Shown piece by piece: positions 1 to 5,143 of a stretch of 5,143 nucleotides of DNA. The position numbers and the translations under genes were made by a program. Numbering within the stretch: the stretch's first letter is position 1; every line of letters starts with the position of its first letter. Origin of the DNA: an uncultured Eubacteriaceae bacterium (GTDB lineage: Bacteria; Bacillota; Clostridia; Eubacteriales; Eubacteriaceae). Location of the stretch: NCBI GenBank assembly GCA_947625585.1, contig CANQOZ010000086.1:1-5143 (forward strand). Direction: 5' to 3'. A model generated the notes under the pieces. That model was not told the DNA's origin. It searched no databases and was given only the letters and a program-made list of their open reading frames with translations.

Positions 1-47
1 AACTTTAACCTCTTTATTTTAATGCTTCCACCATAATCTTTAGCTAA
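1..47 (-). pseudogene. addB: Continuation of addB in the -1 frame, running off the left edge
   Basis: Immediately after the addB stop, the frame one base back reads LAKDYGGSIKIKRLK without a stop to the window edge. Joined to the upstream frame, this gives ...TIRLFE(K/N)LAKDYGGSIK, which fits the AddB pattern of a TxxxLxxLAxxxG helix after the domain's TxD strand. The other two frames carry stops here. Restoring one base in the A4/T2 tract at 46-51 (for example A4 to A5, giving GAA AAA TTA GCT) repairs the gene. The rest of addB lies beyond the window, so I cannot tell whether it is intact there. It is marked as a broken-frame piece; a sequencing or assembly error in the short homopolymer is an equally good explanation. 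Confidence 0.7.
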
Positions 48-823
48 TTTTCAAATAGTCTAATTGTACTGTTTTGAATTTTAAAAGCAGAGCTGTCTGT
101 GGCAGTAAGATCCTGGTCTGTAGTTAATGCTATATCAACCGATTTTGCTTTCTTATCAGCTAGGATTAAAAATAAGGCTTGTAGAAAGTTAAAATCAATT
201 TGATCTACAACAAAAATTTGGGCATTATTAAAGAAATCAGTATCGTTTATTAAGGAACTTGCAATTATTCTAATATCATCTTCATCGTAACGATCTTCGC
301 CTAGATTTTGAGCAAATGTTTTGTAAATTAAGTTGATATCATGTAATTTTGATTTTAATAATCCTTCTTCAAGACTATCATACTTTTCTTCAATTAATTC
401 AGGTGTTATTTGAGCTTGTTTTAATTCACTAATCTGTTCGGTTACTTCATTTTTAAAATTAGGTTGTTTTATACTTGCTTGATAGATTTTTAAATCATCT
501 TTAATATCAAGTAGAGATTTTTGCATGAGCATTAATCTACCATGTGAGTCAACAACTTCAATATTATTAGCTTCTGCTTCTAACAATTTTAAAATTAAAC
601 CGTCAAAATCAGTTATTTGAACTCCTAGTAAACCTCGTTGTCCAACTTTATCAATTAACTCCCTTTCAACTTGGTAAGTATTTTGTCTAGGTGTTAATAC
701 AAATATCTTCTGTCTTAAGTTAAACGGAGTATTTTTATAAGCTTTTATTATTTTTTGAATAACTTTGTCCCTAGAAGGATTAATCCCGCCAGATTGACGG
801 GATAGATAAAATTGAATACTCAT
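44..823 (-). CDS. addB: AddB-type helicase/nuclease subunit, N-terminal part, frame broken near its 3' end
   Basis: The 259 residues resemble the N-terminal domain of AddB, the second subunit of the AddAB helicase-nuclease. AddAB resects double-strand breaks for RecA-dependent repair in Firmicutes. Visible family landmarks are TPRQNTYQVERELI (about 44-57, the family's PxQxTxxxE block), a GLLGVQITDFDGLILKLL block (64-81), PNFKNEVTEQISELKQAQITPE (121-142), KSKLHDINLIYKTF (157-170), RYDEDD (178-183) and VVDQIDFNFLQALFLIL (205-221, where the family has a DGFxxFxxxE-like stretch). AddB proteins normally exceed 1,000 residues, so this is only the beginning. It stops at TAG (44-46) although homology continues in another frame. 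The Walker A site seems lost: residues 7-15 read LSRQSGGIN where GRxGSGK(S/T) is expected. The start overlaps the trpS stop (TAATG), and no Shine-Dalgarno lies at normal distance, so translational coupling is likely. The family call is from pattern memory, not a search. Confidence 0.8.
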   Translation of the reverse strand: MSIQFYLSRQSGGINPSRDKVIQKIIKAYKNTPFNLRQKIFVLTPRQNTYQVERELIDKVGQRGLLGVQITDFDGLILKLLEAEANNIEVVDSHGRLMLMQKSLLDIKDDLKIYQASIKQPNFKNEVTEQISELKQAQITPELIEEKYDSLEEGLLKSKLHDINLIYKTFAQNLGEDRYDEDDIRIIASSLINDTDFFNNAQIFVVDQIDFNFLQALFLILADKKAKSVDIALTTDQDLTATDSSAFKIQNSTIRLFEN

Positions 824-1827
824 TATTTTTTAATTTCGATAATTCCTAAACGTCTCCTTGCTTTAGATAGTGTTCGATAAGCAACACTTTGAGCAGTTTC
901 TGCACCTTGCTTCATCATCTTATCTAAATAGGATTTGTCAGCTAAAAATTCTTTATATCTTATCTGAAGATCTTCTAGATGATTAGCAACACTCTCACCA
1001 ACTGCTAATTTAAAGTCACCGTAACCTACTCCTTCAAATTCCTTCTCAATTTGATCATTATCTTTATCAGTAACACAGGAGTAAATCTCAATTAAGTTAG
1101 ATATTCCTGGCTTATTTTCTCTGTCATAGATTATTCTATTGTCAGAATCCGTAACAGCTCTTTTAAATTTTCGAATAATTGTATCTTTATTATCGAGAAG
1201 GGATACGTAAGAATTTACGTTATCATCAGATTTGGACATTTTCTTAGTCGGTGTTTGTAAACTATTTATTTTTTTACCAGCTAATCCAAAGTAAGGTTCA
1301 GGGAGAGTGAAGGTATTTCCGTAAGTATTGTTAAAACGTTCAGCTATATCTCTACAAAGCTCAACATGCTGTTTTTGGTCCTCTCCAACAGGTACAATAT
1401 TCGCCTGATACAAAAGGATATCTGCTGCCATTAAAACAGGGTAATCAAACAAACCTACTCTTATATTTTTGCCCTGTCTTTGTGACTTATCCTTATATTG
1501 AGTCATTCTAGAAAGTTCGCCCATGTAAGTCGTACAGTTTAACAACCAACATAATTCAGAATGAGCTGGAACTTCTGATTGAACATAAACAAGTGATTCT
1601 TCAGGGTTAATTCCAGTTGCTAAGAGAAGGGCATAAGATTCATAAGTTCTTTTCCTAAGTTCTGCTGCAACTTGAGGTACTGTTATAGCATGAAGATTTG
1701 CAATACAGAACAAGCAGTCAAAATCATCTTGAAGTTTTACCCAATTCTTAAGGGCACCAAAATAATTACCGATTGTAAATGTACCCGATGGTTGAATAGC
1801 ACTATATGCGATTTTTCTTTTTTCCAT
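823..1827 (-). CDS. trpS: Tryptophanyl-tRNA synthetase
   Basis: This cytoplasmic class Ic aminoacyl-tRNA synthetase attaches L-tryptophan to tRNA-Trp using ATP. The 334-residue length is normal for the bacterial family. The N-terminus IQPSGTFTIGNYFGAL (11-26) carries the HIGH-equivalent TIGN at 18-21. The second ATP-binding signature, KMSKSDDN, is at 196-203. Between them are MADADILLY-like LMAADILLY (132-140, with Asp136 at the position that reads the indole NH in the family) and PVGEDQKQH (146-154). The C-terminal helical part with YKEFLADKSYLDKMMKQGAE (about 292-311) is the usual anticodon-side region. The ATG lies 2 bases after the murI stop, and the preceding 20 bases contain no purine-rich Shine-Dalgarno, so initiation probably depends on ribosomes finishing murI. 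The stop TAA shares one base with the addB ATG. There is no separate leader, hence no room for a T-box directly upstream. Complete and confidently identified. Confidence 0.97.
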   Translation of the reverse strand: MEKRKIAYSAIQPSGTFTIGNYFGALKNWVKLQDDFDCLFCIANLHAITVPQVAAELRKRTYESYALLLATGINPEESLVYVQSEVPAHSELCWLLNCTTYMGELSRMTQYKDKSQRQGKNIRVGLFDYPVLMAADILLYQANIVPVGEDQKQHVELCRDIAERFNNTYGNTFTLPEPYFGLAGKKINSLQTPTKKMSKSDDNVNSYVSLLDNKDTIIRKFKRAVTDSDNRIIYDRENKPGISNLIEIYSCVTDKDNDQIEKEFEGVGYGDFKLAVGESVANHLEDLQIRYKEFLADKSYLDKMMKQGAETAQSVAYRTLSKARRRLGIIEIKK

Positions 1828-1829
1828 AA

Positions 1830-2618
1830 TTATTGAATATATTTTAATTTATTGTAATTTATTTCAAGTTCGTTCAACAATCTCTTATTCGTTTTCTTTT
1901 CAGGACCAGTTATAAAAATTTCAGTTTTACCGGATTCATTGGAATTATTACTTAAGTTATTTTTTATTAAGTAATCTTCAACTAACTTCGCTTCCATTAT
2001 AGCCGGATTGATAAGGTCTATGTTGGTATACATTTCTTTAATCGTTTTAGAAACAATTGGATAATGTGTACAGCCGAGTAAGAGATGTTTAATAGGATGC
2101 TGCTCTATTATTGGTTCAATAGCCAGCTTAATATTCTTCTTTAAAAGATTGATCTCATCAAGTTGGTTGTTAATTACTTGAGCCAAAGTTGGCGTACCAT
2201 AAGATATAAATTCTATTTCATCAGTTAACTCTTTTAAAGCATTATCATATGATCGGTTATGAACTGTGGCTCTGGTTGCTATTAAGCCGATGTAATTCTC
2301 TTCTTTTAAGTCAAGGACTGAGAGGCATCCCGCTTCTATTATGTTAAATAATCTAACATTAGACTCTAGCCTGTCAGCGAGTGAAGAAGCTGTATTACAA
2401 GCTAGAACGATAAATTTCACATCTCTATCTTCTAAAAACTTGATGTCCTCATTAACTAACTTAATGATCTCCTCATTCGTCCTTTCTCCGTAAGGCATAT
2501 TGGCTGAATCACCAAGATAGATAAAATTCTCATTTGGAAAATAGTTTTGTAATTCTTTTAAAACTGTAAATCCACCTATGCCTGAGTCAATTAAACCAAT
2601 CGCTTTATCTGAGTTCAT
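1830..2618 (-). CDS. murI: Glutamate racemase
   Basis: The enzyme interconverts L- and D-glutamate in the cytoplasm without a cofactor, supplying the D-Glu added by MurD to the peptidoglycan precursor. It is a member of the Asp/Glu racemase family. The length of 262 residues is typical. Substrate-binding and catalytic signatures are all present: GLIDSGIGGFTVL (8-20, with Asp11 and Ser12), YLGDSANMPYG (34-44), ACNTAS (73-78) with the first catalytic Cys74, and LLGCTHYP (180-187) with the second, Cys183. Both cysteines of the two-base mechanism are therefore conserved and the enzyme should be active. The C-terminus is Asn/Lys-rich, consistent with low GC. The ATG is preceded by AGGGA at 4 bases, and directly before that by an intrinsic terminator closing the EF-G-like gene. 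It is the first gene of a compact cluster with trpS and addB. Confidence 0.96.
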   Translation of the reverse strand: MNSDKAIGLIDSGIGGFTVLKELQNYFPNENFIYLGDSANMPYGERTNEEIIKLVNEDIKFLEDRDVKFIVLACNTASSLADRLESNVRLFNIIEAGCLSVLDLKEENYIGLIATRATVHNRSYDNALKELTDEIEFISYGTPTLAQVINNQLDEINLLKKNIKLAIEPIIEQHPIKHLLLGCTHYPIVSKTIKEMYTNIDLINPAIMEAKLVEDYLIKNNLSNNSNESGKTEIFITGPEKKTNKRLLNELEINYNKLKYIQ

Positions 2619-2622
2619 ATTT

Positions 2623-2627
2623 TCCCT
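2623..2627 (-). promoter_or_regulatory. Shine-Dalgarno of murI
   Basis: AGGGA on the minus strand ends 4 bases before the murI ATG, a slightly short spacing. It follows almost directly after the terminator T-tract. It is the only recognisable ribosome binding site in the murI-trpS-addB cluster. Confidence 0.6.
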
Positions 2628-2629
2628 AT

Positions 2630-2689
2630 AAAAAAACCTTTATTATGATTATAGTAGAAAAATTATAAGTTACCTAATCATAATAAAGG
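2630..2689 (-). terminator. Strong intrinsic terminator after the EF-G-like gene
   Basis: A perfect 15-bp inverted repeat (arms 2675-2689 and 2637-2651, CCTTTATTATGATTA and its complement) with a 23-base loop is followed on the minus strand by seven T (2630-2636). It begins 7 bases beyond the stop codon of the EF-G-like gene. The T-tract is on the minus-strand side only, so it acts leftwards. The arm is A+T-rich but long. Confidence 0.85.
2648..2667 (-). promoter_or_regulatory. Possible -10 elements for murI inside the terminator
   Basis: Two TATAAT hexamers occur on the minus strand, at 2662-2667 in the hairpin loop and 2648-2653 at the loop/descending-arm boundary. Transcription from the second would begin near 2641, giving a leader of about 23 bases for murI. 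No good -35 is seen (best TTAGGT, 18 bases upstream), so this is a weak call. It rests on murI needing a promoter after the terminator. Confidence 0.3.
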
Positions 2690-2696
2690 CATTAAT

Positions 2697-4781
2697 TTAT
2701 TTCTTATCTTTTTCAGCTTTAGCTTCTTCTATAACTTTTTCGCTTATATTTTGAGGTGCTTGTTCATAACGTGCAAATTCCATTTCAAAATCACCTCTAG
2801 CTTGAGTCATAGATCTTAGTTCTGTAGCATACTTAAACAATTCAGCAAGTGGAGCTTCAGCAGTGATAACTTGTTTACCACCTTCGATTGGTTCCATTCC
2901 CATAATTCTGCCACGTTTTTTGTTTAAGTCGCCCATGATATCACCCATGTATTCTTCTGGAACTGTAATCTTTAATGAATAAATAGGTTCAAGTAAGATT
3001 GGGTTAGCTTTAGGCATTCCATTTCGATAAGCTAAATTTGCTGCCATCTTAAAGGACATTTCATCGGAGTCAACTGCATGGTAAGAGCCATCATATAAAG
3101 TAGCTTTTACACCAGTTACAGGATAACCAGCTAGGATACCTGCATCCATTGCTTCTCTTAATCCCTTTTCTACAGCTGGAATAAAGTTTCTTGGAACAGC
3201 ACCACCGACAACTTCGTCAATAAATTCAAAGTCATCATTCATATCAGCAGCTGGTTCAAATTTAACCCAAACATCACCAAACTGTCCGGCACCACCTGAT
3301 TGTTTTTTATGCCTTCCTTGAGCTTCAGCAGTAGAAGTAATCGTTTCACGATATGGTATTTTCATTGGTAGAAGTTCAACTTCAACACCAAATTTTTCTT
3401 TTAGTTTATCGGAAATGATATTTAAGTGCATTTCACCTAATCCAGATAGTAAGGTCTGTCTTGTTTCAGGATTACGTTCAAACTGGATTGTTGGATCTTC
3501 TTCCATTAGACGATGAAGTCCTGTTGAAAGTTTATCAACATCTGATTTACTCTTAGCTTCAATTGCTATAGAGATAACTGGTTTTGGAAGTTCTGTTGGT
3601 TCAAATAATATTGGATTTGCACTTTCAGCTAATGTGTCCCCAGTTACAGTACTATTTAATTTAGAATAAGCACCAATATCACCTGCAATTAATTTATCTA
3701 CTTCGTCTTGTTTATTTCCACGAAGAATATAGATGTGATTGGTTTTTTCTTTCTCATCTTTAGTTGTGTTAATAATGTCTGTAGCATCATCAAGAATTCC
3801 AGACATTACTTTAAAGATAGAAAGCTTTCCAACAAATGGGTCAGCGATTGTTTTGAAAACATAAGCTGAAAATGGTTCAGTTTCTTCGACTTGACGTTCG
3901 ATTTCTTTCTTATCGTTAGGATTAATTCCTTTAATAACTTCATGATCTGCTGGAGATGGGAAGTAGTCGATAATCATATTTTCAACAGTTTCAACACCTA
4001 TGTTTTTATTAGAAGAAGCAACAAGGACTGGAATTAAATCCCTTTCTAAAACACCTTCACGAATTCCCTGATGAATTTCTTCTTCAGTTAGTTCTTCACC
4101 TTCGAAGTACTTGTCCATTAATTCTTCAGATGTTTGTGCTACACCTTCCATGATCATTTCACGGTATGGTTCTAAATCAGCAATCATTTCTTCTGGAACT
4201 TCTACATCAAAGCAACGATTATCTTTTCTTTCGCTTCCCTTCATGTCAACAATGTTAACAACGCCAGTCATATCTGGACCTTCTCCCATTGGTAACATAA
4301 ATGGAACAGCTTTTGTTCCAAGAAGTTCTTGTAATTGATCCATTACTTTAGAAAATTCAATATTTTCTTTATCCATCTTGTTTACAACGATAAACGCAGG
4401 AATATCAGCTTTTTGAATCATTTCAATGGCTTTTTCAGTACCAACTTGGACTCCTGATAACCCGTCTACTACAATTATTGCTGCATCAGCAATTCTTAAA
4501 GCTCCATTTGCTTCACCAATGAAGTCAAAGTAACCAGGAACATCAATTAAATTGATTTTATGTCCACCATATTCAATTGGAATAATTGAGGTTGAAATTG
4601 AGAATTGATGTTGTTTTTCAGAACTATCAAAATCAGAGATAGTATTTCCTTCTTCAACTGATCCCATACGATCGATAAGGCCTGCATTAAAGGCCATAGC
4701 TTCAGACATGGTTGTTTTACCGGAACCACCGTGACCTAAAAGCAAGACATTACGGATCGATTTTGTTGGGTATGTTTTCAT
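2697..4781 (-). CDS. EF-G-like translational GTPase (EF-G-2 type)
   Basis: A complete 694-residue protein with the five-domain layout of elongation factor G, the ribosome-dependent GTPase that drives translocation. In the G domain, the P-loop is GHGGSGKTT (16-24), where canonical EF-G has GHIDAGKTT. Switch I is about 45-66, with QFSIST in place of RGITI. G3 is DVPGYFDF (80-87), with Tyr84 where the catalytic His of DTPGHVDF sits. G4 is NKMD (134-137) and G5 is VASSNKNIGV (254-263). A G'-like insert lies between G4 and G5. Domain II is roughly 303-390, III 400-475 (FERNPETRQTLLSGLGEMHL), IV 480-600 (GRHKKQSGGAGQFG at 489-502; DGSYHAVDSDE at 564-574 with the decoding-loop His568), and V 600-670 (PEEYMGDIMGDLNKKRG). 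The altered switch motifs fit the second EF-G lineage seen in many Firmicutes and in Thermus EF-G-2, not the str-operon fusA. It has no rpsL/rpsG/tuf neighbours, which agrees. Exact role (translocation, recycling or stress) is not known from sequence. The C-terminal tail is charged. Confidence 0.9.
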   Translation of the reverse strand: MKTYPTKSIRNVLLLGHGGSGKTTMSEAMAFNAGLIDRMGSVEEGNTISDFDSSEKQHQFSISTSIIPIEYGGHKINLIDVPGYFDFIGEANGALRIADAAIIVVDGLSGVQVGTEKAIEMIQKADIPAFIVVNKMDKENIEFSKVMDQLQELLGTKAVPFMLPMGEGPDMTGVVNIVDMKGSERKDNRCFDVEVPEEMIADLEPYREMIMEGVAQTSEELMDKYFEGEELTEEEIHQGIREGVLERDLIPVLVASSNKNIGVETVENMIIDYFPSPADHEVIKGINPNDKKEIERQVEETEPFSAYVFKTIADPFVGKLSIFKVMSGILDDATDIINTTKDEKEKTNHIYILRGNKQDEVDKLIAGDIGAYSKLNSTVTGDTLAESANPILFEPTELPKPVISIAIEAKSKSDVDKLSTGLHRLMEEDPTIQFERNPETRQTLLSGLGEMHLNIISDKLKEKFGVEVELLPMKIPYRETITSTAEAQGRHKKQSGGAGQFGDVWVKFEPAADMNDDFEFIDEVVGGAVPRNFIPAVEKGLREAMDAGILAGYPVTGVKATLYDGSYHAVDSDEMSFKMAANLAYRNGMPKANPILLEPIYSLKITVPEEYMGDIMGDLNKKRGRIMGMEPIEGGKQVITAEAPLAELFKYATELRSMTQARGDFEMEFARYEQAPQNISEKVIEEAKAEKDKK

Positions 4782-4792
4782 ATATTATTAAA

Positions 4793-4797
4793 CTCCT
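4793..4797 (-). promoter_or_regulatory. Shine-Dalgarno of the EF-G-like gene
   Basis: AGGAG on the minus strand lies 11 bases before the ATG at 4781-4779. The spacing is long but usable. It supports this ATG as the start, which also places the P-loop at the usual distance from the N-terminus for EF-G. Confidence 0.7.
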
Positions 4798-4829
4798 ATA
4801 GTTTTATTTTCGAATTAACACGTCATATT

Positions 4830-4858
4830 AATATATAATAATTTTTAATTCACTGCAA
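4830..4858 (-). promoter_or_regulatory. Proximal promoter candidate of the EF-G-like gene
   Basis: On the minus strand TTGCAG (4853-4858), a 17-base spacer and TATATT (4830-4835) fit a sigma-A promoter, with the -35 matching only in its first three bases. It would give a leader of about 40 bases. In such A+T-rich DNA, -10 matches arise easily, so this is one of three alternatives. Confidence 0.4.
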
Positions 4859-4875
4859 CCGATTTAATTTTGTTT

Positions 4876-4904
4876 TTTATAGCATTTTTAAATGAGCAAA
4901 TCAA
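4876..4904 (-). promoter_or_regulatory. Middle promoter candidate with extended -10
   Basis: On the minus strand TTGATT (4899-4904), a 17-base spacer and TATAAA (4876-4881) form a sigma-A-like promoter. The spacer ends in TGC, giving an extended -10 (TGCTATAAA). The operator-like palindrome at 4921-4934 lies just upstream, centred near -59 if the start is about 4869. Confidence 0.5.
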
Positions 4905-4920
4905 GCAAAAACGTTTCTAG

Positions 4921-4934
4921 TGTAAACGTTAACA
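4921..4934. promoter_or_regulatory. cre-like (LacI/CcpA family) operator
   Basis: The plus-strand sequence TGTAAACGTTAACA matches the published CcpA-site pattern TGWNANCGNTNWCA at every defined position. With one more base on each side, 7 of 8 base pairs are palindromic, around a central CG. It sits in the intergenic gap just upstream of the extended -10 promoter candidate and downstream of the distal one. A LacI-family regulator is the natural reader; CcpA itself is not proven for this organism. Confidence 0.5.
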
Positions 4935-5000
4935 CTTCTTAGGAAAATCACTATATCTGATAATATTAGTTTGAGACATCTAAATTTGTAAATTTCTTGA

Positions 5001-5029
5001 ATTATAATAAAGATTTTCTTAATCATCAA
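5001..5029 (-). promoter_or_regulatory. Distal promoter candidate with perfect -10
   Basis: On the minus strand TTGATG (5024-5029) is followed after 17 bases by TATAAT (5001-5006), a perfect -10. The -35 lies partly in the T-tract of the kinase terminator. A start near 4994 would give a leader of roughly 210 bases before the EF-G-like ATG and would transcribe through the operator at 4921-4934. Confidence 0.5.
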
Positions 5030-5061
5030 AAAGCCCTATTAAATCATCTGAAACAATAGGA
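5028..5061 (-). terminator. Intrinsic terminator after the histidine kinase fragment
   Basis: On the minus strand CCTATT (5055-5060) pairs with AATAGG (5035-5040) across a 14-base loop, followed by GC and a run of five T (5028-5032). A flanking T-G wobble (5061 with 5034) can extend the stem. The stem is short and AU-rich, so strength is modest, but it lies where the kinase gene's terminator is expected. Confidence 0.6.
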
Positions 5062-5084
5062 ACTTTAATTCAGTTTACATTAGA

Positions 5085-5143
5085 TTAATTAATTCGAGGT
5101 ATTTCTAATGTGAATATACTACCTTGAGATGGTTTACTTTTTA
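5085..5143 (-). CDS. C-terminal end of a sensor histidine kinase (partial)
   Basis: The minus strand from the right edge reads KSKPSQGSIFTLEIPRIN followed by TAA (5085-5087), with the 5' part outside the window. The GSxFxxxxP pattern is the closing beta-strand of the HATPase_c domain of two-component sensor kinases (typical endings GxGSxFxxxLP). Only 18 residues are visible, so the subtype and partner regulator cannot be named. The other two frames are interrupted by stops within this stretch, and a terminator-like hairpin follows 24 bases downstream, which supports a genuine gene end. A two-component response regulator would be expected further to the right. Confidence 0.7.
   Translation of the reverse strand, partial: KSKPSQGSIFTLEIPRIN

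Larger units (their letters stand above)
4782..5084. other. 303-base regulatory gap between the kinase end and the EF-G-like gene
   Basis: No convincing coding region is present on either strand. The longest minus-strand ATG frame here codes for 41 residues and lacks a ribosome binding site. The gap is very A+T-rich. It holds the kinase terminator, three minus-strand promoter-like hexamer pairs, each with a 17-base spacer, a palindromic LacI/CcpA-type operator with a second similar core 15 bases away, and the Shine-Dalgarno of the EF-G-like gene. No T-box, riboswitch or tRNA-like fold was recognised by eye. Confidence 0.6.

Noticed and set aside
44..52. Programmed -1 ribosomal frameshift in addB
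   Set aside because: The zero-frame codons GAA AAT TAG do not form a slippery heptamer, and no downstream pseudoknot was seen; mutation or sequence error is simpler.
4111..4338. Plus-strand open frame of 75 codons inside the EF-G-like gene
   Set aside because: It lies fully antisense to conserved G'-region and G5-adjacent coding sequence, its product is Ser-rich without recognisable motifs, and no promoter or ribosome site is evident.
4547..4729. Minus-strand open frame of 60 codons in an alternative frame of the EF-G-like gene
   Set aside because: It overlaps the P-loop/switch region in another frame; the product shows no family features. A shadow of the real gene.
4812..4851. 7-bp inverted repeat (TTAATTC/GAATTAA) around the proximal -10
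   Set aside because: Arms are pure A+T apart from one base pair and are separated by 26 bases; expected by chance at this composition.
4892..4942. Plus-strand 16-codon frame (Ser/Asn/Val-rich) across the operator
   Set aside because: Too short, no Shine-Dalgarno, and better explained by the palindromic operator sequence.
4984..4997. AAATTT-GT-AAATTT-like palindrome downstream of the distal -10
   Set aside because: Low-complexity A/T repeat with no supporting context; could be chance.
4901..5026. Minus-strand 41-codon frame starting at ATG 5024-5026
   Set aside because: It begins right after the terminator T-tract without a ribosome binding site, and contains the perfect -10 TATAAT within it. 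Ile/Phe/Lys content is what A+T-rich noncoding DNA gives.

Overview
The window looks like a chromosomal housekeeping stretch of a low-GC, Gram-positive-type bacterium (Firmicutes; possibly an anaerobic Tissierellia/Clostridia-like lineage). The evidence is strong A+T bias, AAA/TTA-rich codon use, Firmicutes-type TrpS and MurI, an AddB-type (AddAB) recombination subunit and a second-type EF-G. The lineage is an inference; no 16S or other marker is present.

Everything recognisable is transcribed leftwards (minus strand). From right to left there are: (1) the last 19 codons, stop included, of a sensor histidine kinase entering from the right edge (5085-5143), followed by its likely intrinsic terminator (5028-5061). 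(2) A 303-base gap (4782-5084) with up to three promoter-like hexamer pairs and a LacI/CcpA-type operator sequence (4921-4934). (3) An EF-G-like translational GTPase (2697-4781) with a non-canonical G3 motif. (4) A 78-base gap holding a strong intrinsic terminator (15-bp perfect stem plus seven T). (5) A tightly packed trio, murI - trpS - addB, with a 2-base gap and then a 1-base TAATG overlap. The addB reading frame is broken at position 44-51; the protein clearly continues in another frame to the left edge.

The murI-trpS-addB cluster joins unrelated jobs: D-glutamate for peptidoglycan, Trp-tRNA charging and double-strand-break end processing. The link is probably shared transcription and translational coupling rather than a common pathway. 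Only murI has a visible Shine-Dalgarno sequence; trpS and addB do not, so they probably depend on ribosomes arriving from the gene before.

I found no mobile element, CRISPR array, tRNA or rRNA, and no undescribed multi-gene system. The observations most worth checking are the addB frameshift, the lost Walker A lysine in AddB, the regulatory gap upstream of the EF-G-like gene, and the terminator immediately in front of murI.
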